Origin: Duncaniella muricolitica
GTDB taxonomy: Bacteria; Bacteroidota; Bacteroidia; Bacteroidales; Muribaculaceae
Assembly: GCA_025808375.1 (NCBI GenBank)
Contig: CP061009.1
Coordinates: forward strand, 2,666,001-2,730,000
Direction: 5' to 3'
DNA length: 64,000 nucleotides
The notes beneath the pieces are model-generated. The model was given only the letters and a program-made list of their open reading frames with translations. It did no database searches and was not told the origin of the DNA. Position 1 is the stretch's first letter. Each line of letters begins with the position of its first letter. Shown piece after piece: positions 50,868 through 60,379 of this stretch. The position numbers were made by a program, and so were the translations under genes.

Positions 50868-51746
50868 TTATTTATATAGTTCGTCATACGTGAGTGAAAG
50901 ATACCTGTTGCATGCAAAGAATGCGGCCACCATACATATAAGCATGCCGGTCACAATCATTGCGGCCATCACGGCTATGGCCTGAGGCCAGTTGAGCAAC
51001 GATGACACCGATACATCTATATGCATGCCCATACCGAGCATTGCCCCTACTATAGCCGATGCCAGCACCCCGGCCACAGCTCCGTTGACGAGGCTCTCGA
51101 GGATGAAGGGACGCCTTACAAATCCGGGCGTCGCTCCGACGAGCTGCATTGTGTTGATGAGGAAACGGCGTGAATAGACCAAAAGCCGCACGGTGTTGAA
51201 TATCAACACAAACGAGACTATCATCAACGCTACGGCCACAGCCACAAGTGTCAGCGATATGCTACGAAGAGTGGAGTTTACGCTGTCGATAAGTTCATTG
51301 TGAATCTTCACATCACTCACCTGCGGCATGAGCATCACAGGAGCCGCAAGGGTCATGATGCTGTCGGTCGACGCGTAGGTATCGGTTACCTTGACTTCAA
51401 GTTCGGATGTAAAAGGATTGACATCGGCGAGCTTCATTATGTCTTCATCCTCACCGACCATCTTCTGCCAACGCGCCAATATATCATCGGGTGAAGAATA
51501 CTGGATGTCTCTGACGCCGCCCCCGGCCTTGAGCTTATCGGTGACCTGAGCTATGTCGGCGGCGGTGACATTCTCACTGAATATCACCACAAAACCCATG
51601 TTATCTCTTACGGAGCGCGACAGCCCGTGTGTGGCCAACCCCACAAGTGCGGCTATGCCGAGTATGACCAGCACCAATGCGACCGACACGGTGGCGGTGG
51701 CCCGAGTGCTGAACAAGGGGATATGATGTAAACGCTTCTTAGGCAT
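50868..51746 (-). CDS. ftsX: Cell-division permease FtsX
   Basis: 292 residues from the ATG at 51746 (MPKKRLHHIPLFS); an upstream frame start at 51779 adds 11 residues with no support. One N-terminal membrane helix (about 22-43) precedes the periplasmic domain (45-165), followed by three more helices: the FtsX layout. With the FtsE ATPase, encoded elsewhere, it activates septal peptidoglycan hydrolases. The family motif LLVYSRRFLINTMQLVGAT lies in the cytoplasmic loop after the second helix. It heads the leftward ftsX-DUF3098-uppP-truB-queA series. Confidence 0.92.
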   Translation of the reverse strand: MPKKRLHHIPLFSTRATATVSVALVLVILGIAALVGLATHGLSRSVRDNMGFVVIFSENVTAADIAQVTDKLKAGGGVRDIQYSSPDDILARWQKMVGEDEDIMKLADVNPFTSELEVKVTDTYASTDSIMTLAAPVMLMPQVSDVKIHNELIDSVNSTLRSISLTLVAVAVALMIVSFVLIFNTVRLLVYSRRFLINTMQLVGATPGFVRRPFILESLVNGAVAGVLASAIVGAMLGMGMHIDVSVSSLLNWPQAIAVMAAMIVTGMLICMVAAFFACNRYLSLTYDELYK

Positions 51747-51866
51747 ATTATGATAAAATCGCCACAAAATTACAACCATACAGCCCCTTTGTCAAGTGTT
51801 TTAACCAAAGTTTAACATTTGGTGTATTTTCACCATCGCGGCACGGCCATTTTTCGAGGCGAAAAA

Positions 51867-51898
51867 TTTCATAACCAGGATTATATTTATTAACTTTG
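51867..51898 (+). promoter_or_regulatory. Promoter of the GH31 gene
   Basis: TTTC (51867-51870), a 20-base spacer and TAACTTTG (51891-51898). The ATG is 60 bases downstream. Confidence 0.65.
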
Positions 51899-51957
51899 TA
51901 ACCAATTAGTAAAAGCATTTTTTTTTATTTTTCATCTTACATTCTTTCTTTCCCTAA

Positions 51958-54324
51958 ATGTCAAGATTTATCATACCAGTACAATTGTCAGTGCTGCTGT
52001 CGGCCACACTCATGTCCATACCGGCAACAGCCGAGACCATCAGTGTCAGCACGTCACGGGGGCGTTGTGTGACGGTCTCAACCATCACTCCCGACATTAT
52101 ACGCGTGGAAAACTTCGCTCACGGACAAACACCTTCGGCAACACTTCCCGACGCCCCCAAAGCTGCCGATATCGAATGTATCAGTTCGTCGGCCGGACCG
52201 CTGCGCATATTCACCACTCCGACAGGCGTCACCGTCCGCATCGACTCGACCACTGGAGCGGTCGACATCAACGCCGGCGGCAACAGAGCTGTAAGCGACA
52301 ACGGACTGCGCACGCTGTCGGACGGACGTCAGTCAATATCGCTCTCCACCCTGGGCAGCGGTTCGTTTTACGGAGCGGGCGAGCGCGGCTACAGCTTCAA
52401 CCTTGCAGGCGATACTCTGGTGATGTATAACAGACAGAACTACGGTTACACGGCCGGAGACCCGCGCATACGCCAGATGAACATCACCATGCCGCTATTT
52501 CTCAGCTCCAACGGATATGCCATAGTGTTTGACGACTATGCCGCCGCCTCCATGGTTATGTCCGACCCAATCGTCTACACCACTGAGTCGACTGTCCCGG
52601 TGTCATATTATTTTGTCAACTCCACCGGTTCACTGGCCGACCTCACGACTAAACTTACCACCATAACCGGCCGGCAGGATTTGCCACCGCTATGGTCGCT
52701 CGGCTATATAACATCGAAATACGGCTACCGCACACAACGTGAGACCACAGGTGTGGTCGACACTCTCAAACGCGCCGGCTATCCTCTTGACGGCATCGTC
52801 CTCGACCTCTACTGGTATGGTAAGGAGCAGGATATGGGACGCCTCGACTGGGACCCGGAACAATGGCCCGATCACAAAAAGATGATGGCCGAACTGAAAC
52901 GACGCGGAGTCAATACCGTAATCATCTCACAGCCCTATATATTGCGCAACGGCCGTGGAGCCGACAATTACAATACGCTTCGCGACAAAGGTTTCCTGCT
53001 TGCCGACACCACCGGCTCGCCCCAGGAAGTGACTATATGGGTCGGAGAGGGAGGTATGTTTGACGTAGCGAATCCCGACACCCGCGCATGGCTGAGCGAC
53101 CGCTACAAGCAGCTCACTCTTGACGGCGTGGGCGGATGGTGGGGCGATCTCGGCGAGCCGGAGGTACATCCCGAAAGCGGCATGCATGCCAACGGTCTCA
53201 CCACACGCCAGTATCACAACCGTTACGGCAACGACTGGAGCGGCATCATATATGACCTGTTCAAAAAAGACTTCCCCGACCGACGCCTCATGACAATGAT
53301 GCGCGGAGGCACTACGGGTCTGCAGTCCTACAGCGTGTTTCCATGGTCGACCGACGTGTCACGCTCCTGGGGCGGGCTTGCTCCGCAAATCACCATCATG
53401 CTCAACTCAGGCCTGAGCGGCCTCGGCTACATGAGCCACGACGTGGGCGGATTTGCCATCGACCCGGCCGCACCCTACGACCCCGAGCTATATGTACGCT
53501 GGCTGCAGCTCGGCACATTCTCACCTGTGCTGCGCACCCACTCTCAAAGCACAGCCGAGCCCTATTGCTATCCCGACCAACAGGACATCATACTCCCGCT
53601 GATAAAGGAACGTTACCGCTGGCTTCCTTACAACTACACTCTCGCCTACGAGAATGCTTCGCAGGGACTGCCGCTTGTGCGCCCGCTCAACTTTTACACC
53701 CCCGGCTCTCCCCGTTATGATGATATAAACGACGAATATCTGTGGGGACGCGACATTCTTGTGGCCCCGGTGTTGACACAAGGTGCCACCGAGCGCAGGG
53801 TAATCTTCCCCGACGGCGAATGGCTCGACATCACCGCTCCCGACAACATCCACCACGGTGGCGATACCATCATCTATCCCGCTCCGCTCAACGTGTTGCC
53901 GCTCTTCGTGCGGGCCGGCTCTTTCATCCCCACGGCCGACTACAAGATGGACAACACCGGTGACTATCGCACCGACCGATACACCATAAACTATTACCCG
54001 ACATCAGGCCTGTCGACCTATACTCTATATGAAGATGACCTCACCTCGCCCTCATCGCTCGAGAGCGGCAACTATCGCCTCGTGACATTCTCGGGGCAGG
54101 CTTCGGACACCTATATTAATATTAGGGTGGCGACAACAGGACACATCGACGGTTCGGCCGACAACAAACGGCTCACTTTTGTGGTACACCGCATAATGTC
54201 ACGACCGGCATCGGTGACATCCGGCGGCAAAAACGTCAAAGGATGGAGATATGACCCGGACGGACACACCCTGCGCTTTGACATCAACATGCGTGACAAT
54301 CTTGATATTGACATCAGGCTCTGA
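51958..54324 (+). CDS. Glycoside hydrolase family 31 alpha-glucosidase/alpha-xylosidase
   Basis: 788 residues. A signal peptide (MSRFIIPVQLSVLLSATLMS, cleavage near TAETI) is followed by an N-terminal beta-sandwich (about 30-230), the GH31 barrel (240-570) and C-terminal sandwiches. The nucleophile is D397 in WWGDLGEPE and the acid/base D466 in WSTDVSRSWGG. It is secreted and should release alpha-linked glucose or xylose from oligosaccharides. The motif after the nucleophile (GEPEVHPE) is of a divergent subgroup, so exact specificity is open. It is transcribed alone from a good promoter. Confidence 0.9.
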   Translation: MSRFIIPVQLSVLLSATLMSIPATAETISVSTSRGRCVTVSTITPDIIRVENFAHGQTPSATLPDAPKAADIECISSSAGPLRIFTTPTGVTVRIDSTTGAVDINAGGNRAVSDNGLRTLSDGRQSISLSTLGSGSFYGAGERGYSFNLAGDTLVMYNRQNYGYTAGDPRIRQMNITMPLFLSSNGYAIVFDDYAAASMVMSDPIVYTTESTVPVSYYFVNSTGSLADLTTKLTTITGRQDLPPLWSLGYITSKYGYRTQRETTGVVDTLKRAGYPLDGIVLDLYWYGKEQDMGRLDWDPEQWPDHKKMMAELKRRGVNTVIISQPYILRNGRGADNYNTLRDKGFLLADTTGSPQEVTIWVGEGGMFDVANPDTRAWLSDRYKQLTLDGVGGWWGDLGEPEVHPESGMHANGLTTRQYHNRYGNDWSGIIYDLFKKDFPDRRLMTMMRGGTTGLQSYSVFPWSTDVSRSWGGLAPQITIMLNSGLSGLGYMSHDVGGFAIDPAAPYDPELYVRWLQLGTFSPVLRTHSQSTAEPYCYPDQQDIILPLIKERYRWLPYNYTLAYENASQGLPLVRPLNFYTPGSPRYDDINDEYLWGRDILVAPVLTQGATERRVIFPDGEWLDITAPDNIHHGGDTIIYPAPLNVLPLFVRAGSFIPTADYKMDNTGDYRTDRYTINYYPTSGLSTYTLYEDDLTSPSSLESGNYRLVTFSGQASDTYINIRVATTGHIDGSADNKRLTFVVHRIMSRPASVTSGGKNVKGWRYDPDGHTLRFDINMRDNLDIDIRL

Positions 54325-54370
54325 AATGGCATTCAAAAACAAGTAAAAATCCCCCGATGGCAAAAGTTTT

Positions 54371-54402
54371 TTTGTCATTGGGGGAAAACTTTTGTAACTT
54401 TG
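54371..54402 (+). promoter_or_regulatory. Promoter of pta-ackA
   Basis: TTTG (54371-54374), an exact 20-base spacer and TAACTTTG (54395-54402). The pta ATG lies 67 bases on. This is among the best promoter matches in the window. Confidence 0.78.
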
Positions 54403-54469
54403 CCCCGTAATTGATTCTAATCTATCGACACAACAAACAACAACCAAATTATAATACCACCAAATCAGT

Positions 54470-55486
54470 ATGGGACTTTTTGAAAAACTTACCGCGAAAG
54501 CCAAATCTTCGCGCCAGCGCATCGTACTCCCCGAAGGAACCGAACCGCGCACACTCACAGCCGCCGCACGCATCATAGCCGAGGGCATTGCCGACGTAAT
54601 ACTCATCGGCGACCCCGCAGAGATCAATGCAAAGGCCAATGAGCTCAAACTCACAAACATCGAAAAGGCCACCCTCATTGACCCCAACGATGAGAAAGTG
54701 CTTGACAAATATGCTCCCCTCTTCTTCGAGCTCCGCAAGAGCAAAGGCATCACCATGGAAGAAGCCCGCAAGACAGCCTCCAATCCCCTCTATCTCGGCT
54801 GCCTCATGATCAAGAACGGTGACGCCGACGGCCAGGTGGCCGGCGCGCTCAACACCACAGGCAATGTGCTCCGCGCCGCCTTCCAGGTAATCAAGACCAA
54901 ACCCGGCATCAACGTCGTGTCCGGTGCTTTTGTCATGGTGCTCCCCGAAGGTTCAGCCTATGGCACCAACGGTCTGCTCATTTTTGCCGACTGCGCCGTA
55001 ATCCCCGACCCCACCGCAGCCGAACTCGCCCAGATAGCTGTATCGGCAGCCCAGACCGCACGCGACATCGCCGGTATGGAGCCCCGCGTGGCTATACTCA
55101 GCTTCTCGACCAAGGGTAGCGCGAAGCACGAGAAGGTCGACAAGGTAATCGAAGCCACCAAGATAGCCAAGGAAATGGCCCCCACCCTCCCGCTCGACGG
55201 AGAGCTCCAGGCCGACGCCGCCCTCGTGCCCAGCGTAGGCAGCAGCAAGGCTCCCAACAGCGACATTGCCGGTCGTGCCAACGTGCTCGTATTCCCCAAC
55301 CTTGAGGTGGGCAACATCGCATACAAACTCGTGCAGCGTCTCGGTGGCGTCGAGGCCGTAGGTCCCGTGCTCCAGGGTCTCGCCGCTCCTGTCAACGACC
55401 TCTCCCGCGGATGCTCGCCCGACGACATCTACAAGACCATCATCATCACCTGCAACCAGGCCATCGGCCTCAAGGGCGACAATTGA
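54470..55486 (+). CDS. pta: Phosphate acetyltransferase
   Basis: 338 residues, the short form lacking the N-terminal DRTGG/P-loop domain of the E. coli enzyme. It interconverts acetyl-CoA and acetyl phosphate. Conserved parts are RIVLPEGTEPRTLTAA at the start, GQVAGALNTTGNVLRAAFQ in the middle, and GELQADAALVPSVG with RANVLVFPNLEVGNIAYK toward the end. ackA follows 53 bases later, giving the classic acetate-forming, ATP-yielding operon. Confidence 0.96.
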   Translation: MGLFEKLTAKAKSSRQRIVLPEGTEPRTLTAAARIIAEGIADVILIGDPAEINAKANELKLTNIEKATLIDPNDEKVLDKYAPLFFELRKSKGITMEEARKTASNPLYLGCLMIKNGDADGQVAGALNTTGNVLRAAFQVIKTKPGINVVSGAFVMVLPEGSAYGTNGLLIFADCAVIPDPTAAELAQIAVSAAQTARDIAGMEPRVAILSFSTKGSAKHEKVDKVIEATKIAKEMAPTLPLDGELQADAALVPSVGSSKAPNSDIAGRANVLVFPNLEVGNIAYKLVQRLGGVEAVGPVLQGLAAPVNDLSRGCSPDDIYKTIIITCNQAIGLKGDN

Positions 55487-55539
55487 TGAATCATTTATCA
55501 AATACTCAGAGTATATAAAAGTTTTAACACACATATATA

Positions 55540-56736
55540 ATGAAAATTCTCGTGCTTAACTGCGGCAGCAGTTCAGTAAAATATAAACTCATCGACACAG
55601 CCACCGACGCTGTGCTCGCCGAGGGTGGAGTTGAGAAAATCGGTCTTCCCGACGGATTTCTCAAATACAAGAAAGCCGACGGCTCCAAGGCAGTCATCGA
55701 GCTTGGCCAGACCGACCACAACGGCTCAGTAAAGGCTATCCTCAACCTCCTCACCGACCCCGTGGAAGGCTGCATCAGCAGCTACGACGAAATCGACGCC
55801 GTAGGCCACCGCGTGGTGCACGGAGCCGAGAAGTTCAGCGAGAGCATGCTCATCACCGACGAGGTCAAGGACATGATCAAGCAGTGCTATGACATCGCCC
55901 CGCTCCACAATCCAGCCAACATGACCGGCATCGACGCCATCACAGCCCTCATGCCCGGCACACCCCAGGTGGCAGTCTTTGACACAGCATTCCACCAGAC
56001 AATGCCCGCCAAATCGTTCATGTATGCCCTCCCCTACAAATATTATAAGGAAGACGGCGTGCGTCGTTACGGTTTCCACGGCACAAGCCACCGCTACGTA
56101 TCGCAGCGCGTGTGTGAATTTCTCGGTGTAGACCCCAAGGGTCAGAAAATCATCACCTGCCACATCGGCAACGGCGGATCAATCACAGCCGTGGTTGACG
56201 GCAAGAGCATCGACACCTCGATGGGTCTCACCCCCACCGAAGGCCTCATGATGGGCACACGCGTAGGTGACGTCGACCCGGGAGCCCTCGTTTACATCAT
56301 GCTCAAGCACAACCTCTCGGCCGCCGACCTCCAGAAAATCATCAACAAGGAGAGCGGAATGCTCGGCATCAGCGGCATCTCGAGCGACATGCGCGAGATT
56401 GAGGCAGCCGTCAACAACGGTGACGAGCGCGCCACACTCGGTCTCGACATGTATCAGCAGCGCATACTCAAATACATCGGAGCCTATGCTGCCGAGATGG
56501 GCGGCGTGGACATCATCGTCTTCACCGGCGGTGTCGGCGAAAACCAGTGCTCGCTCCGCCGTGACGTCTGCGCACCCCTCGCATTCATGGGTGTGGAAAT
56601 CGACCCCGTGGCCAACGAAGTACGCGGCGAGGAGAAAGTAATCTCCACCCCCGCATCCAAGGTCAAGGTTGTGGTTATCCCCACCGACGAGGAACTGATG
56701 ATAGCACGTGACACCGAAGCAATCGTAAAGAAATAA
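55540..56736 (+). CDS. ackA: Acetate kinase
   Basis: 398 residues, standard length. It makes acetate and ATP from acetyl phosphate and ADP. Diagnostic segments: MKILVLNCGSSSVKYKLID at the start, the GHRVVHGAEKFSES block, RYGFHGTSHRYVS with the catalytic region, CHIGNGGSITAV, and the C-terminal VFTGGVGENQ. It is the second gene of the pta-ackA operon and is followed by a clear hairpin. Confidence 0.97.
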   Translation: MKILVLNCGSSSVKYKLIDTATDAVLAEGGVEKIGLPDGFLKYKKADGSKAVIELGQTDHNGSVKAILNLLTDPVEGCISSYDEIDAVGHRVVHGAEKFSESMLITDEVKDMIKQCYDIAPLHNPANMTGIDAITALMPGTPQVAVFDTAFHQTMPAKSFMYALPYKYYKEDGVRRYGFHGTSHRYVSQRVCEFLGVDPKGQKIITCHIGNGGSITAVVDGKSIDTSMGLTPTEGLMMGTRVGDVDPGALVYIMLKHNLSAADLQKIINKESGMLGISGISSDMREIEAAVNNGDERATLGLDMYQQRILKYIGAYAAEMGGVDIIVFTGGVGENQCSLRRDVCAPLAFMGVEIDPVANEVRGEEKVISTPASKVKVVVIPTDEELMIARDTEAIVKK

Positions 56737-56781
56737 TTTCAATTTTTCCGCAAGCTCAAGAAAATTGAAGTCTATCAGATT

Positions 56782-56836
56782 ATGAGGCTATAAGGTTAAG
56801 AGGATGCGCAATCATTCCATGACCTTATAGCCTCAT
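56782..56836 (+). terminator. Terminator-like hairpin after ackA
   Basis: A perfect 15-bp inverted repeat, ATGAGGCTATAAGGT (56782-56796) with its complement at 56822-56836, and a 25-base loop. The T-run after it is poor. Confidence 0.65.
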
Positions 56837-56883
56837 GGCTTTATAATGACATTTTACTTGCACATTTTATAAGTTCAATAGGT

Positions 56884-57783
56884 ATGAATAAGAAAATCCG
56901 CGCAGCCGTAGTAGGCTACGGCAACATCGGCCGGTTTACAATCCAGGCCCTTGAAGAAGCCCCCGACATGGAGATTGCCGGCGTAGTGCGCCGCAACGTT
57001 GGTGAGAAACCCCTCGAACTCACTCCCTATCCCGTAGTAACCGACATCCGCGAACTGGGACAGGTCGATGTAGCCATCCTCTGCACCCCTACCCGCGAAG
57101 TAGAGAAATATGCTCTCGAGTATCTTGCCATGGGCATCAACACAGTCGACAGCTTTGACATCCACACACAGATAGTGTCACTGCGCCGCTCGCTCAACGA
57201 GGCCGCAGTCAAGGCCGGCAAAGTAGCCGTCATCTCGGCTGGATGGGATCCGGGCAGCGACTCTATCGTGCGTACTCTCATGGAGGCAGCCGCTCCCAAA
57301 GGCCTTACCCACACCAACTTCGGCCCCGGCATGAGCATGGGCCACACTGTGTGTGTCAAGTCAAAACCCGGCGTGAAAAACGCCCTCTCCATGACCATGC
57401 CCAAGGGCGACGGCATGCATCGCCGCATGGTGTATGTAGAGCTTCTCCCCGGTGCGTCGCTCGAAGAAGTGGCCAAAGCCGTAAAGGAAGACCCCTACTT
57501 CGCCTCTGACGAAACCCACGTGATGGCTGTCGAGAGCGTCGACGCCGTCAAGGATATGGGCCACGGTGTACACATGGTGCGCAAAGGTGTTTCGGGCCAG
57601 ACCCAAAACCAGCGTTTTGAATTTAGCATGAGCATCAATAACCCCGCCCTCACAGCCCAGTTGCTCGTAGGCGTGGCCCGCGCATCGATGCGTCTCACCC
57701 CCGGAGCCTACACGATGGTGGAAATCCCTGTCATCGACCTCCTGCCCGGCGATCGCGAGAACCTCATCGGACATCTCGTGTAA
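56884..57783 (+). CDS. ddh: meso-Diaminopimelate dehydrogenase
   Basis: 299 residues. It makes meso-diaminopimelate in one NADPH-dependent step from tetrahydrodipicolinate, bypassing the longer lysine branch. The Rossmann motif AVVGYGNIGRFTIQAL is at residues 8-23; the substrate part shows SAGWDPGSDSIVRTL and TNFGPGMSMGHT, both typical of Ddh. The product supplies peptidoglycan and lysine. It is transcribed with no close partner and ends in a perfect terminator. Confidence 0.93.
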   Translation: MNKKIRAAVVGYGNIGRFTIQALEEAPDMEIAGVVRRNVGEKPLELTPYPVVTDIRELGQVDVAILCTPTREVEKYALEYLAMGINTVDSFDIHTQIVSLRRSLNEAAVKAGKVAVISAGWDPGSDSIVRTLMEAAAPKGLTHTNFGPGMSMGHTVCVKSKPGVKNALSMTMPKGDGMHRRMVYVELLPGASLEEVAKAVKEDPYFASDETHVMAVESVDAVKDMGHGVHMVRKGVSGQTQNQRFEFSMSINNPALTAQLLVGVARASMRLTPGAYTMVEIPVIDLLPGDRENLIGHLV

Positions 57784-57810
57784 AAAAACGCATCCAAAAA
57801 CACTCATTTT

Positions 57811-57845
57811 AAACGGACCGCCTAAATTTAGGCGGTCCGTTTTAG
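57811..57845 (+). terminator. Terminator after ddh
   Basis: A perfect uninterrupted palindrome, 57811-57842, arms AAACGGACCGCC and GGCGGTCCGTTT with TAAATTTA in the centre, then TTT. Confidence 0.9.
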
Positions 57846-57866
57846 CATTCTATAAAAATTTTTCAT

Positions 57867-57874
57867 TATTTTTG
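57867..57874 (+). promoter_or_regulatory. Promoter -7 element of cdsA
   Basis: TATTTTTG matches TAnnTTTG; the ATG is 33 bases downstream. The -33 region is not clear. Confidence 0.5.
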
Positions 57875-57906
57875 CGAAATATTGTTTATTGGCATAAAAT
57901 ACACAA

Positions 57907-58764
57907 ATGAAAAATCTTATAAAACGTTCCATAACAGGTATAATATACGTAGCCCTTATCGTCGCAGCCGTCCTGTCGGGCGGATGGTGGTTTGTAGCAC
58001 TATTCTCGCTCTTCGCGGTTCTTGCAGTGAATGAGTTTTCGACACTATGCAACACCGGTTCGGGCGGAGAGAACATCACCACACTCGTCACCGACATGAC
58101 CGGCGCACTCATCCTTGTGGTAGGACTTGGCAGCGTCAACCTCGGCCTTCTGTCGCCCCACACCACGGCTGTACTCGGCGGCACATTCTTCCTGCTCTAC
58201 CTCTTGTATCTCACCATCAGGCTCGTAATGCAGCTCTACAATCACGAAAACTCTCCGCTTGCCAATCTCGCATACTCCTATATGGGCCAGCTCTACATAG
58301 CCCTACCGCTCGGCATCCTGTCAATGTACTACACGCTTCCTGACGGCAAAGCTCTTATGCTGGCGATGTTCGTAATGATATGGCTGAGCGATACGGGCGC
58401 ATTTGTCACAGGCTCGCTCATCGGACGCCACAAACTGTTTCCGCGCATATCTCCGGCCAAGACATGGGAGGGATTTTTCGGAGGTATTATATTTGTTGTC
58501 GCATCGGCCCTCGCCATGAAATATTGCTTCCCCATATATTTTGAAAGCATATCGACATCGGGGCTGTGCTTCATGGGAGTCACCGTAGCCATATTCGCCA
58601 CCTGGGGCGACCTTGTCGAATCGCTCATAAAGCGTACACTCGGTGTCAAGGACTCAGGCAATCTTCTCCCCGGCCATGGCGGTATACTCGACCGCATCGA
58701 CTCACTGCTGCTTGTAGTCCCCGCCTCACTTTTCTACCTCATCACGCTTACACTCTTTCTTTAG
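57907..58764 (+). CDS. cdsA: Phosphatidate cytidylyltransferase
   Basis: 285 residues with about seven to eight membrane helices. It makes CDP-diacylglycerol, the precursor of all membrane phospholipids. The signature is in the C-terminal third: SPAKTWEGFFGG, then GDLVESLIKRTLGVKDSGNL, and LPGHGGILDRIDS. It is not next to ftsH, the arrangement found in many Bacteroidetes. It ends 53 bases before the GH13 lipoprotein gene. Confidence 0.93.
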   Translation: MKNLIKRSITGIIYVALIVAAVLSGGWWFVALFSLFAVLAVNEFSTLCNTGSGGENITTLVTDMTGALILVVGLGSVNLGLLSPHTTAVLGGTFFLLYLLYLTIRLVMQLYNHENSPLANLAYSYMGQLYIALPLGILSMYYTLPDGKALMLAMFVMIWLSDTGAFVTGSLIGRHKLFPRISPAKTWEGFFGGIIFVVASALAMKYCFPIYFESISTSGLCFMGVTVAIFATWGDLVESLIKRTLGVKDSGNLLPGHGGILDRIDSLLLVVPASLFYLITLTLFL

Positions 58765-58817
58765 CGGTATCATCCACCCGCATATCATAATCATACTTAC
58801 ATAAATCAAACAAATTC

Positions 58818-60248
58818 ATGAACAAATCACTACTTCTTGCCTTTGCCGCAGGCACCATGCTCGCGTCATGCGGAGGCAACACCGCCAAAACAGCGTCGAC
58901 CGATACCAACGACGACGTAATCCTCCACGCCTGGTCATGGTCATTTGACACCATCGCCGCCAATATGCGCGACATCGCCGAAGCCGGATATGCCTACGTG
59001 CAGACATCGCCCGCCAACACCTGCTTTGTCGGTGAAGACGGAGGCCTTGCCCTCTACTCCCAGCCCGGCGACTCGGTGCGCGGCAAGTGGTATTACTACT
59101 ATCAGCCCACCGACTGGAAAATCGGAAATTATCTGCTCGGCTCGCGCGACCAGTTCAAGGCCATGATGGACAGCGCGGCCAAATATAATGTAAAAGTCAT
59201 CGTCGACGTTCTCCCCAACCACACAGCCGTTGACCACACGGCCGTGCTCCCCGACCTTGACAATGCCGTAGGCGGTCACGAAAAGCTGTTTCACGCCAAC
59301 GGATTCAACGACATCACCGACTACAACGACCGTTATCAGTGCACCACCGGCAAGATGGGCGGCCTACCCGACGTAAATACCGAAAATCCCGACTTCCAGG
59401 CCTACTATATGGCCTATGTCAACGACCTGCTCAGCCTCGGAGTACGCGGATTTCGCTACGACACAGCCAAGCACATCGGCCTCCCCTCCGACCCTCTTGA
59501 CAGTCTTGCCGAACGTAACAACTTCTGGGACATTGCCACCGGCCGCGAAGCCGTCAAAGGCATAAGCCTCGGCGTGCCCCGCGACTCGCTCTTCATCTAT
59601 GGCGAAGTGCTCCAGGACCGTAATGTGAAAGAAGCCGAATATGGAGAATACATGGACCTCACCGCCTCGGCCTATGGCCATGCCCTCCGCACCGTGCTTG
59701 ACAAAGGCGACTTCAATGCCGACTCGCTCCTCACTTGGCATCACCCGGTCGACGGCAAGCATCTCGTGACATGGGTGGAATCGCACGATACATATGCCAA
59801 CGAACACGAGTCGGCCGGACTTACCGACGATCAGATACGCATGGGTTGGGTATTTCTCGCCGCCCGTCAGAACGGCACCCCTCTCTTCTTCAGCCGCCCG
59901 GCCGGAAGCACACGTGACAACTACTGGGGCAACAACCGCGTAGGCGCACGCGGCAACGACGAGTTCAAGCATCCCGAAGTCGTGGCTGTCAACAAATTTC
60001 GCCGCGCCATGCACGGACAGCCCGAGACTATCACTCAGGCCAACAACGGAGCTGTCATAGCCGTAGGTCGTGGTGACGCAGGCCTTGTCCTCATCAACCT
60101 CACCGCTACGCCCCAGGACATTGACATCACGACATCTCTCCCCGACGGTGACTACACCGACTCTGTGCACAATAGCAATTTCACCGTTACCTCAGGCCAC
60201 GTCACCGGTCATCTCGCCCCCTACACCTCTGCAATTCTGACAAAATAA
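58818..60248 (+). CDS. GH13 alpha-amylase family lipoprotein
   Basis: 476 residues. The lipobox ends MLASC (C18), so it is a membrane-anchored, perhaps surface-exposed, lipoprotein. The amylase barrel begins HAWSWSFDTI at about residue 34; catalytic residues are D215 in GFRYDTAKHIG, E263 in IYGEVLQD and D324 in ESHDTYAN, all intact. A short C-terminal sandwich follows. It should cut internal alpha-1,4 bonds in starch-like glucans. No SusC/D genes are adjacent. A hairpin follows, before the convergent AraC gene. Confidence 0.92.
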   Translation: MNKSLLLAFAAGTMLASCGGNTAKTASTDTNDDVILHAWSWSFDTIAANMRDIAEAGYAYVQTSPANTCFVGEDGGLALYSQPGDSVRGKWYYYYQPTDWKIGNYLLGSRDQFKAMMDSAAKYNVKVIVDVLPNHTAVDHTAVLPDLDNAVGGHEKLFHANGFNDITDYNDRYQCTTGKMGGLPDVNTENPDFQAYYMAYVNDLLSLGVRGFRYDTAKHIGLPSDPLDSLAERNNFWDIATGREAVKGISLGVPRDSLFIYGEVLQDRNVKEAEYGEYMDLTASAYGHALRTVLDKGDFNADSLLTWHHPVDGKHLVTWVESHDTYANEHESAGLTDDQIRMGWVFLAARQNGTPLFFSRPAGSTRDNYWGNNRVGARGNDEFKHPEVVAVNKFRRAMHGQPETITQANNGAVIAVGRGDAGLVLINLTATPQDIDITTSLPDGDYTDSVHNSNFTVTSGHVTGHLAPYTSAILTK

Positions 60249-60293
60249 GAGGGCTATAAAAATATAAGAGAGTAACGTCACCCTCTCCAAGCA

Positions 60294-60347
60294 ATACAGT
60301 TCCTGTTTATGCAATATTAAAAGCATGGACAGGAACTGTATTTTTTA
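60294..60347. terminator. Terminator between GH13 lipoprotein and AraC genes
   Basis: ATACAGTTCCTGT (60294-60306) pairs perfectly with ACAGGAACTGTAT (60329-60341), then TTTTT. It lies between convergent genes. Confidence 0.85.
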
Positions 60348-60379
60348 TATCCTTATCAGACTAATCCGGTATATTTTCA

